Source: Drosophila pseudoobscura (lineage: Eukaryota > Arthropoda > Insecta > Diptera > Drosophilidae). From it: a DNA stretch of 64,000 bases. The stretch is taken from assembly GCF_009870125.1 (NCBI RefSeq), contig NC_046681.1:12227001-12291000 (forward strand), in the 5' to 3' direction. Shown piece by piece: positions 13,195-24,519 of the stretch (position 1 is the first letter of the stretch; each line of letters starts with the position of its first letter). Both the position numbers and the translations under genes were made by a program. The notes under the pieces were generated by a model. It saw only the letters and a list, made by a program, of their open reading frames with translations. It was not told the origin of the DNA and searched no databases.

Positions 13195-14026
13195 ACATAA
13201 AAAACACATATTTAAGCTGAAAGTCGCGAAAACGGCTCAATAGCATTTCAGTATTTTTGATTTTCGCGCTTCGACTGCATAAAAAACAACTCTGTGCTAT
13301 TTTTCAGCAGTGTGACAGTTTTTTATCCATAAATCCACTGAAAAAATGTAGGAAAATATCCGATAATTACAAATAGCGAACTTTAGAAAAGAAGCTCAAA
13401 TCTCTTTTGCTCAGAGTCATCATCCGCTTCTTCGTTTTCAGACAATTAAAACAAAATATATGCAACAATTACTATAAATTGGCGGGCTGAATGACAAAAA
13501 ACCAGAATTTTAAATTTGCTTATCGATTAGCTGAGTATAACCGTTTATCGATTTTAGATTAATTCAAGATTATTGACCGAGCAGAACTACCTTTTTTGTT
13601 TGACTTATTTCGCTAAAACCTCTTTTTACGCAAAATTCAATAAAAGCAAGTATTAAGAATACACCAGTTAAATAGAAAATTGATTCATCAATCGTATTAA
13701 ATTATGTGGGCATGGCTAAATGTTCGGTATAGCTAGTAATACTCCACGGAATATACAAAATTAAGCAATATGGTTTCCAATCCTTGACGGAGAACGATTA
13801 ACCCATTGTAAGCCAAGGGGGTATTTTAATATTCCAACGAAAATAATAAAAATGAAATCATTTTAGCGCAGTTCAGGTGAAAGATATCGTGGTGTTTTTG
13901 AAGTTCAGAGGTAAGATGGCATGGATCTATAAGAAGAATTTACAATCAGTAATATTTGCCGCCATTTACCTCAAGTCGTTGAACTGTTTAAATAGAGGGG
14001 GGTTAAGTGGGCTAAGTTCGATTTCT

Positions 14027-14034
14027 TATCGATA
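14027..14034. promoter_or_regulatory. DRE (TATCGATA) upstream of stc
   Basis: The exact palindrome TATCGATA, the DREF/BEAF-32 binding core of Drosophila housekeeping promoters, lies about 360 bp before the stc start codon. Two near-matches, TATCGATT, sit at 13521 and 13546. Clustering at the 5' side of a broadly expressed gene supports a promoter role. The exact transcription start is not visible. Confidence 0.55.
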
Positions 14035-14395
14035 TACTTCACCGTCAAGTCGAAATTAACAAATTCCTGCTTTTTTTTATATAAAATAGCAAATTAATCA
14101 ATTTTGTGCGTGCCAGGTGTGTCAGAGAGGAGTCGACTGCCAGGTAAAATACTCCCCTCACCGTCGGGCAGCGCGGTGACTGTTCTGGCAAAGCTTTTGT
14201 GTGCCAATTTCATCATTAACAATTTCGTCATTGCACACGTGTCTGCTAATTTGTGATAGTCCTTCGGGGACGGAGAGAGGCGAGTACCCAAGCATCTCCA
14301 GCTTTGTGGTTATTCCCATTGTCCACATTGGACGGGGACAAAAAAAAAATATATATATTTTGAGCAAGAAAAAACGCGTGAGCGCTGTAGTGGCG

Positions 14396-17300
14396 ATGGA
14401 TGCCAACAGCAACGGCAACGACGGCGGCAGCAACAACAACTATGTGAGTTTCAATCAGTTCATCATGCAGCACAATCTGGCAGCCAACGCAGGCAGCGCA
14501 TTACCTTACCATCTCCTGGCTAACAACGCGAATTACACCGTCGGTGGGGGCGGTGGCGCCTTTGGATTAACGCCGTCCTCTTCGGGGAGCACCGCCGCCG
14601 GTGGCGACGTTTCAAATAGCTTTGGAAATGTGAGTGCCCTGCTGCGCATCATCCTCCCCTATTTTTTATTGTAATCCGGCTATTCTCTCTCACTATTAGT
14701 TCTATCAGCAGCCGTCGGCCGCATTCCCGTCATATCAAAATGGCGATGGTGTCGCCGCTAGCTCGGCGGCATTCAGTAACAGCTACGCGGTTGGAAACAT
14801 GAACATGGGCGCCTTCTCCAATGTGTACACGCCTTTTGGCAACAATCCGTTTGATTTTAGCGCCTCTAAGCTGCAGGCATCAGCACCAGAATTTGTGCCT
14901 AACATGATGAAGCTGACTCTGGAGGAGTCGTCTGGCCTAACGAACGGCAACAGCACTGCCAGCTTTGAAACTGCCATGAGCGAGGGAGTCCAGGCAGCAA
15001 TACAGCGTCCAGATCTACATGGAGCCGCCGACAATCGAGGAAACGCCTCAGGGGGCGGTCCAAAGCCAAGATCTAATCACAACTATGCCTTGCCCACCGA
15101 ACGAGATCGTGACAGAGAACGGGATCGCGACAGAGAGAGGGAACGCGATCGCGATCGAGATCGAGATCGAGAGAGAGACTTTCGGTCTGGCGGCACTCGT
15201 CAGCAGCGTCGCGGTGACTATCGCGATGATCGCGAAGAGCGTCGCGAGGATCGATACGACCGCAATGATCGTAACGAACGCAAGAAGCCACAGAAGCAAC
15301 AGCGCTATGACAATCATCGCAGCAATAAGCGGCGCGACGACTGGAATCGCAATCGGGATCGCATCAACGGGTTTCCGAGAGCCGCCGATGACCTAGACAC
15401 GAGCAATGAAAGCGCTCATCCCTCGCCCGAGAAGCAGCAGCTACAGCAGCAACAGATCTCGCCACGCCGTGCCCCACCGCCGCCAGAAAACGAGAAGCTC
15501 TCGCAGAGAGAGAAACTGATCCGAGACATCGAACAGAGGCGATTGGAGTGCCTCGTCTGTGTGGAGACCATCAAGTCACACCATTCGACGTGGTCGTGCC
15601 AGAACTGCTACCACGTGATCCATCTGAAGTGCACCATCACCTGGGCGAGTAGCTCCAAGTCGGATGTGGGCTGGCGCTGTCCCGCCTGCCAGAATGTGTT
15701 GCAGGATCTGCCACGGGAGTATCTGTGCTTTTGCGGCAAGCTCAAGAATCCGACAGTGTCCCGCAACGAGTTGGCCCACAGCTGCGGGGAGGTTTGCTGC
15801 CGCATCGAAGGATGCAGCCATGCGTGCACGCTGCTCTGCCATCCCGGACCCTGTCCGCCGTGCCAGGCGAATGTCGTGAGAAGCTGCGGATGCGGCAGAA
15901 GCTCCCAGACGATGCAGTGCGCCATGAAGGAGGAGCTCAAGTGCGGCGAGATTTGCGACAAGGTATTGAACTGCGGTGAGCATCACTGCAAGGAGGAGTG
16001 TCACTCGGGCAAGTGCGCCGCCTGCCCGGAGCAAGTGGAGCAGCACTGCCACTGCGGCAAGCAGGATCGGCAGGTGCCATGCACGCGCGAGAGCCTCGAC
16101 AAGCGCAACTATTCGTGCAAGGAGAGCTGCGGACAGCCCCTGCCCTGCGGCAATCACAAGTGCAAGGATTCTTGTCACGCCGGAAACTGCAGGTGAGATT
16201 GTATGAGTAGAGTATCTAAGTGAGAGTATCTAAAATGTTGTATTTTCTAGACCCTGTAAACTGAGCCCCGAGCAGATAACCAGCTGCCCCTGCGGCAAGA
16301 TGCCCGTGCCGGCAGCTCAGCGCTCGAGCTGCCTGGATGCCATACCCACCTGCGAGGGTATCTGCTCGCGTACGCTGCGCTGTGGCAAGCCAGCCCATCC
16401 GCATCAGTGTGGCAGCAAGTGCCATCTGGGGCAGTGCCCGCCGTGTCAGAAGCAGACGGCTGTGAAGTGCCGATGCGGCCACATGGACCAGATGATCAAG
16501 TGTCGCCAGCTGTCCACCCGGGCCGACGATGCCCGCTGCAAGAAGCGCTGCATCAAGAAGCGGAGCTGTGGCAAGCACAAGTGCAATGCCGAGTGCTGCA
16601 TAGACATCGATCACGCCTGTCCGCTGCCGTGCAATCGTACCCTGAGCTGTGGCAAGCACAAGTGTGACCAGCCCTGTCATCGCGGGAATTGTCCTCCCTG
16701 CTACCGCAGCAGCTTCGAGGAGCTCTTCTGCGAGTGTGGAGCCGAGGTCATCTATCCGCCGGTGCCCTGCGGCACGAAGAAACCGCTGTGCAAGCGTCCG
16801 TGCTCGCGCCAGCATCCGTGCGATCATTCACCGCAGCACAATTGCCATTCGGCGGCCACCTGCCCGCCCTGCATGATGTTCACGACGAAGTGGTGCCACG
16901 GCAATCACGAACAACGCAAAACCATTCCCTGCTCCCAGGAGAGCTTCAGCTGTGGCCTGTCCTGTGGCAAGCCCCTCCCATGTGGCCGTCACAAATGCAT
17001 CAAGCCCTGTCACGAGGGGCCCTGTCAATCATCACCAAGCGACATCTGCCGCCAGAGCTGCACCAAACCGCGCACGCTCTGCGGCCACAAGTGTGCGTCT
17101 GCCTGCCACGAGGGAGCATGCCCCGAGACACCATGCAAGGAGCTGGTGGATGTGCAGTGCGAGTGCGGCAACCGGAAGCTAAGTCGCAGCTGCCAGGAGC
17201 TGGCTCGCGAGCACAGTCGCATCGCCACCGCCCAGCTGGCCTCCTCAATGGCCGAGATGTCGCGCGGCAACTACATGGAACTCAGTGAGATCCTGGCACC

Positions 17301-17913
17301 GGCCAAGGTCAACAAGTCGAACAGAACGTGAGTATGATCCGTATTTCTGGGGGGAACTACCAGTCACCAAATAAACCTTTCCTTCTTACAGACTGGACTG
17401 CAACGACGAGTGTCGTGTGTTGGAACGGAATCGCCGTTTGGCACAGGCCCTACAATCGCGCAATCCGGATACGCAGCAGAAATCTCTAACCAAATATTCA
17501 GAGTTTTTGCGTGGTTTTGCCAAACGGAATCAGGCGCTGACCAAGAGCGTGTACGAGACGTTGACAGATCTGGTGAAGCTTGCCAAGGAGAGCAAGCAGC
17601 GGTCGCGCAGTCACTCTTTCCCAACGATGAACCGGGAGAAGAGGCAGATGGTGCACGAATTGTGCGAGATCTTCGGCATTGAGTCGGTGTCGTATGACAA
17701 GGAACCGAATCGCAATGTGGTGGCCACGGCACACAAGGAAAGGGTGCGTACACAACAACCGAATTGTGATGTTCAATTAATCCAATAATCATTATTGTAT
17801 TATTCTTTCAGTGCTGGCTGCCTGCCACTAGCATTATGGAGGTGTTGGCCCGTGAGTCTGGACAGCGTCGCGTCCCCGTGCCCAGCAACAATGCTTGGGG
17901 CCTGAAAAAGTAG
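14396..17913 (+). CDS. stc: Shuttle craft, NF-X1-type zinc-finger protein with R3H domain
   Basis: Five exons join cleanly: 14396-14629, 14700-16192, 16251-17327, 17392-17743 and 17812-17913, giving 1085 residues, close to the known length of Drosophila Stc. Introns are 58-70 bp with GT-AG ends. In order the protein shows a Ser/Gly/Asn-rich N terminus; a PAM2-like motif LQASAPEFVP (about residues 136-145), the class of site through which NFX1 relatives bind poly(A)-binding protein; an Arg-Asp/Arg-Glu tract (about 213-260); a RING-CH-like finger starting CLVC (about 362-411); eight or nine NF-X1 Cys/His fingers of the CGKHKC...CH..NCPPC type; and an R3H domain (about 970-1050) containing SHSFPTMNREKR. 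The family acts in nucleus and cytoplasm as nucleic-acid binding regulators. Stc is needed in Drosophila embryonic motor axon development. All key cysteines I checked are present and no frame break is seen. Confidence 0.96.
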
Positions 17914-20900
17914 CTCTGAATCGGTATCAGGAATCAGGAATAGTTGTGCACTTATACACATTACATTAATCGTTGGCGCTGGATATTATATTATATTGGA
18001 ATTGGAAAGTGAGTTATTGCATGGATACAGGAGGATGGAAGAAGGAAGCGCTACGAAGACAATACACAACAACCCTTAACTGGAGGATATCCTTTTTCAT
18101 GAAATATTTTGTATAATGTAAAGCGAGTTAGTTGAACCGTAGCGAAACGCACCGTCTGTTGGAACACTGAATAGAGGAGATATGGACCCCCACGATACGA
18201 CGATAATTGAAGAGTTGAAAATGCTGTTAACCAACCTGTTGTACGATGAATTTATTTGAAAATGAAAAGAACCTTCTGGCCGCGTTGCTTGATATAAAGA
18301 ATAACAGATCACAAATGGATAAGAAGGCAAAAACGAAGGTGTTTTAACTACTACTTACACAAATGATATGCGGTTCTAATGAAGAAATACTGGGCGCTAC
18401 CAAAAACACATCTATACAGAATAATTGGGAATCCGAGATCCATTCCACTGAAAACACTCGAAAACGGCCCGAAAAATCTTAAAATTTGTAAACCGTGTCA
18501 TACCAATCAGCATTCGACAGTCACCAAGAAAGACTGCTTTCAAATTTGGAAATTTAAAGCAGTGCAAACATTTTCCAAAGCTACCAGAGTACCAGAAAAA
18601 TGTTGTCACATAACAGACAGCTTCTGTCAGACAATACGGTTCTTTTTTTTGAAAATATTGAATTCCAATTAGATTCCACAAGAAAAGACCTGATATACAA
18701 TAACTTTTGTGATACAACAAATGTACATTCAATATTTAACCACCAAGGATAAAAAATAACACACCCAACACTGACCAATGAAATAGTAAAAACCTCAAGT
18801 AGAGAGTAAGTCTTGAGGAGGTTCTTAATTATCCATTAGTTTAATTAAAGTTGGATGAAAAGAAGTGAAAGATGCACGAGGATGTGTACACCTGCCGTAG
18901 TTGTGGCAACTAGAAAAGGCCCTGCCACAGCAACTCCGATGGCGATGGGCACTCGCTTCTAATTTGTTGCCATTGCCGTTGCCATTTTCACGAAAAACAA
19001 TAAGCGGCGCCTTGGGAATAATGCCAAAATAAAGATGAAATGTTACGACAAGTCAAAGTGGAGCTGGAGAGGAGGTGTAAGATGAACGCACTCACGCATA
19101 CCGGAATGGACCAGGATACGTCTGGAATGGAACAGAACAGAACAGGCAAGTCGTGTATGAATATAGACCTGAGATAATGAGCTGCCTATAAGCGGAATGA
19201 CTGCCAACGTCGTCAGAGACCTCTCCACCCATCGTCTCCCACCCCTAGCCCTATCCCTGATCCTGATCCCACTTCTCTTGCTGCCAACCCACACCCCCCC
19301 TCTGGCTCTTAAGATGTGTGCGTAATTTGAATTTAGTCTGCCGAGGAGTTTATTAACAAATACAAAGAAATCCGGGAGGGGGCTGGGGGCCGAGGCTCAC
19401 ACCGGAATGAAGACAAGAAAAAAGGCCCAGAACAAGACGTAGGCCAAAGCCGAAGCTGGCTCTTACACAGAGGTTCAGAATGGGTTGGGGGGGTGGTAAT
19501 AATTCCACAGAGATTAAATTGTGGTTGGCATCCTTGGGCCGGGGGTTTTGGTCGGGGGTTTGGGTATAGCTCGCGCGAGATTGAAGGAAAAGAGTTCATT
19601 TTGGGTCAATTGTAGCAACTGCATGTGTGGGTGTGTCTGTTACTGGGAGGGAAGTCGGGGAGCTGGCAGAGCGGGGGAGCTCTGGGCTTATAAAATGTGT
19701 GTAATTTTAATTATATGTTATGGCAGGATACTCGTACTCGTATACGTACAAAAAAGCCGAATATCAAATATGTATACGCCTCTTAAATGATACGATGCTC
19801 GGTGCTCATCAACATTTCAGAAATTGCGGAAGTAATATGGAAATTTATTTTAATTTTCATCTGAACGAAAGAGCATTTGATATTTCTTTTTCCTGATGTT
19901 CTGCCAAATTTTGTTTGTTAGTTCCTGGAAGGAAATAATAAAATTTGAAGAGGATTGTGTGAACATTTCAGTTTCATATATTTCTCAGAATCATTAAACT
20001 TGAAGGAGGCTTTAAGAGTTTTCCCGGCTTGATCAGAGTCCTATTTTTTTCTTTTGGGACTTGTTTGATAAGTAGCTTGCGTTTGTGGCTCTAGCATCCT
20101 TCCAGATATGTATTTTCATATTTTTCCACATCCTGATACGAGTATGCACAATTTGTTAAAGCCTAGACCATAATTCAGTTGAACAACTGGGACATTTTTC
20201 GGAATAAAATGAATTCCTTTTGGCATTTTCGGTCCACATTTTCGCGCACTTCCATTTCAACTTTGGCATTTCCTGCAGTACAACAACTAGCACTAGGGTA
20301 GAAAACAAACACACAAAAAAATGGTAACTTGACAAACATTTGATGCTCATTTGTGACATTTGGCCAGCCACAGAAGCAGAGGCAGAAGCTGAGGCTGAGG
20401 CACAGGGGCAGTAGGGACGAGTGGGAAATACAGATATACTCGTACATATAACATATGCAGTGGCAGGTAATATGAAAGCTGTCCCTTAAAATATTCATTA
20501 AGTCTGAGTGCAGTGGCTGAAATTATGCCTGCGTGTGGACCAGTCCGCACCTCGGCGCCGGCAGCTCCCCCTCCCTTCTGGGCGCTCTGTAAGCACGTGA
20601 CCCGGCCAAAAGGAGGCGACCACAGAAATGTGAGGCGCCAGAAAAGGCACAGAGGGCAGAGGGCAGAGGGAAAGATGGGATGAAATGAGATGAGGGAATG
20701 GAGACCCGGCGAGGAGTCGCTTTCAATTTGCGCATTTTGGCATTTTTAAAAATGCATTAAAGGAGCCAAGCCGCCAGCCCCGCGCACAAATAACGTGCCC
20801 AAAAAGATCTGTAGACAGACAGTCCGCTGGAGCAGGACTAAGAAGAGAAAAAGTTGCGATGAAAGCGCGAAAATTACTTCCTAAATAGCCGCCTGACTGC

Positions 20901-23900
20901 CTGCCAAGACGCGACGTCTCAGGGAGCCTCAGGGAGGAGGAGGACGAGGAGGAGCGGCAGCGGCGGAGGCAAGAGCTGTGGCTGGAAGGAAAGACTAAGG
21001 CAGAGTAAAGCCTAGCCGAGACGACGACCATGTCCTGGGCTCAATAAAAGGAGACACAAACACACTTCAGGACAAACTCTCTCGCAGACAGACAGACACT
21101 GACACACACACACACATCCACGACGACAGGGGGGCTGGGGGGTAATGGGGTAATACGGGTACGAGTATATATAGAGGACGACAGACAGGGGACAGGAAGA
21201 AAAGAGGGTCACAGGAGACAGGGTCGCAGTCGAATTCAAATTGCAAATTCGCCGCAGATTTTTTATGCACTTTTCCCTAGCCAAAATTAAGCCAAGCCAA
21301 GCGAACGCTGCGCCGGAACGAGCTCCAGACGAGTATCAGGACCACCAGGACCAGGACCTAGAAGCAGGACCACAACCAGGACGAGGACGGGGACGAGGAC
21401 GACATTGCTGACGTTTTGACAGCAAAATAAAAAAGAAGAAATAGACTGCAACAGGAACGAGAGAGGCAGTGGCAGGGGCAGAGGCACTGCCAGAGGTAGA
21501 GCCTGAGGAAGGAGGCTCAACTGAATGCAAATATTATCGTACTCGTATCTGTATGGCAAGAGCCAGGCTAGAAATGTCGGCAGGATGAGGCGTGGCAGGG
21601 AATGCAACGAATGCGACGACGTACCCCCGGTCTTGCTGTAAGACCTTTTCAAAAGAGCGAAAAGGTGACAAACTAGTCGCTACAGGGGACGGAGGGGGGA
21701 GACGGTGTGGCAGTAGTACTAGGGAAATGCAGGCAAATGGTAGGGATATACCCTATTCCTCACTCTGCCACCCAACTAAATGCATTTCGGTTTTTATTCA
21801 TATTTTATTCAAATGTGGCAACCAAAATGGCACAAACACTGCGCAGTTATTTATGTAATTCGTTTTTTCTTTTCTTTGCCTCCCCCCATCCATTCCCACC
21901 ATTCCTTGTTGCATACTCGTAGATACGCCAGGGATGCAATGAGGCAACTCTTGGAAATGAACCAAAAACGATGCACGTAAATTTTGGGCGAGGAAAATGG
22001 GAGGCTATTTGGGTGCAACCCAAAGGTTTTCTTGATAGCTTTTGAAATAGTTTTGGAGTTAAGAAACTATAAAAAAAGTACACTAATTCCCTAGTGATAG
22101 CCAAACGATTAAATAGAAAAGAATTTGTTGCGAATATTGTCTGTAAATTCAAAGAAAATGGAGTTTATGACGCGTTAGAATCAGTCTTCTCAGCAAGTAA
22201 CTCATTCCAGGACTATGCGATCCAAATCAAATACAAGTCAGTCTCAGAATCATTTCCAGAGTTTATTTAACAGAACTAGTTCCACAGTACCATCTCACAG
22301 CCAGCCCTCAAAGAAGGAAACCCACTTTGAACCCACTAATTGACAACATTGCACTGAGTAAAAGCCATTATGCCCCGAATAAATAAGCAAACTACGAATC
22401 TATTATTGTAGAGGGAACGGCACCAGCTACATAGTTCCACAATTGCCAGATTGCACTTGGTTATTTATTTATGATTTGATCATTTTAGCCAGGCAACCAG
22501 CATGGCAGGAAGAATTTTAGAATTCTCATTGTCCAAGTCGAGGGGCTGCTGAGCGGGGCTGCCTATAAATAAAGCCACGAGACATCAGCTTTCCATGAAT
22601 TGCATTTTCGCTGGCTTCCTCCGTCTGCTTCCTTTTCTGTTTATGCCAATCCCCCATCCCTTGGCCCACCCCCTCCTTGGCCTTTTCGTACCCTTCAAGA
22701 GGGTGTTATGGTTATTTCTAGCATCTTTGAATCTTTAATGTATTTATTTTCATCATCGTAGAAGGTAAAGCAGGAGGAGGTAAACACCTTACAGATCTGA
22801 TTACGATATTATATACATAGCTTCTGAAGAAACGATCTGCCAAAACATAAACTATTAATTCTGAAGATATCGTATGAATGTTTATGCATTTCCTTCCAAG
22901 TTCTACCAGAACTGGATCCCCACTTTTACTACTTTTACCCTACTTTTATGTAGTACCTCCTATAGAATCATTCGATCTACCAGAGTATTAAATTCTTCTG
23001 CTAGCAAATCCACTCTTCCGCTCTGGATGCCATTCCTCCTGCCACCGCCTCCGCCTTGGCCTTTTTGCCATAAACTTGTCATCATTTTAATATTGGCAGC
23101 TTATAAAGCCACGCTGGAAGAGTCAGCAGAGTTGTGGATGGGAGCGAGGGGGAGGCGGATAAGGGCGAACCTGGACTCTGGACCTGGGAGCTGAATGGAA
23201 CCGAGTGGAACGGAACGGAGCGGAGCGTATGCGGATGGGGATGGGGGTGGACGGGAGGGGGGGAGCGCCGACCCAAAGCCAATGTCAGGCCAAGTCAAGA
23301 CAAGCCAACTCAGCAACGGATTATCTGCGACAGCAGCATGGAAAGCGTTGACGTGCCGCAGAGATTGGGTGGAGACGGGTCTACAGGGTTAGAGGGCTAG
23401 GGGTGGCCAGGGGGGGCGGTGGCAGGTCTAGCTAGTTTGTGTGTTGCAAAAATTTACTGTAAAATACAATTTCCCGTTTTTATAGCTCATTTCCAACAAC
23501 ATTTGCTTAGCAGCCGCCACGTCGCCGTCGCCAGCGTCGCGCCACCGTCTATGGGAAAACAATTTTTATTGCATTTTCGCTGGCAATGAGTGGCGAAAGA
23601 GCGTGAGAGATGGTGGAGGGGAGGAAGAGATTTCCTAGAGCAGGATGGGTATATTGTGTGAAAGAAAGAGATAAAGTGATGAGGGAGAAAAGAGATGAAT
23701 GGCGACTGTCGAATGGTTTGCCGTGCTGAACGGTGGACGGTGTGGGAGTAAGTAAATATTACTTCTTGTTCTTCACTTTTTCTTTTCACTTCCTCTTCAC
23801 TTCCATTCTGTCTCTTGCTCTGCCCTGCCCTGCCCTCCCTCTCTCTCTCTTCCTTTTTTTTTTAAACACTTGGCATTAAGTGCAACAGCTGGCCGTGGGG

Positions 23901-24466
23901 GTAGAGGGGGTGGCAGAGGGGCAGGGCGACAGGGCAGCAACCGGGAAACGGTTTCCAGTCAGCCAACGTTTCCTGCGTTAGTTGTGCGCTCAAGATTCAA
24001 TTATAATGCAATAAAGCGCGAATCAGAGCTACAATAAAAATAACAAGAATGAGATGCACCAACGGAGGGACACACACACACACACACACAGATGCACCCA
24101 TACACCAATACACTGATGGCGCCAGACAGATGCATCTGTGTGGGAAATAGTAAAGGGGGGATGGGACACACTCATATGCATGCCGATGCAATGGGGATGT
24201 TCCAGGGAATGCCCAGCGGGCATTAAGAGATTTTGCAGATTTTATTTTTTTACATTCTAGAATCTTTTAATTTCCAACAATATCTGATGTCAGAAGGGGT
24301 TGAAATACGTTTATATTATTGTCGTTACTAAAGATGGAAAATGCATCGATCACTGTAAAATTAATTTCAACAATATTCCATCATCACAAGGGATGTATAG
24401 ATTTTACATATTTATGTATCAAATGTTTCTTAGTTATTAATGTTTTTTCTTTCAATACAATTTCAG
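17914..24466. other. Desert, part 1 (3' flank of stc onward)
   Basis: The first few hundred bases hold the 3' UTR of stc; I see no canonical poly(A) signal at once after the stop. The rest is non-coding by eye. Open frames are short and without domains. TACTCGTA-type octamers are dense here (near 19727, 20137, 20436, 21158, 21537 and 21914), and a CA microsatellite lies at 24070-24090. Confidence 0.6.
24070..24090. repeat. (CA)n microsatellite
   Basis: About ten CA units in a row. Confidence 0.95.
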
Positions 24467-24519
24467 GTGTTTCAAGACGAAAAGACGAAGATTTCCAAGG
24501 ACTAGAGTGATGATTGCCT
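24467..24519 (+). other. Candidate mini-exon
   Basis: A strong acceptor (a pyrimidine-rich run ending AATTTCAG) and a strong donor (CCT|GTAAGTAG) bracket 53 bases. One frame is open across the whole piece and reads basic residues (FKTKRRRFPRTRV). No flanking exon of the same frame is proven, so this may be chance or a non-coding exon. Confidence 0.2.

Larger units (their letters stand above)
13005..14395. other. Spacer between V-ATPase gene and stc
   Basis: The first part holds the 3' UTR of the proteolipid gene, with AATAAA at 13189-13194. The rest is AT-rich and contains three TATCGAT-core elements (13521-13528, 13546-13553, 14027-14034), probably the promoter region of stc. A run of nine A followed by an AT-step stretch at 14341-14360 lies just before the stc start. 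No other gene is seen. Confidence 0.6.

Noticed and set aside
15576..16827. Two frames of about 200 codons antisense to stc
   Set aside because: Shadows of the Cys-rich repeats. The stc reading on the + strand is certain.
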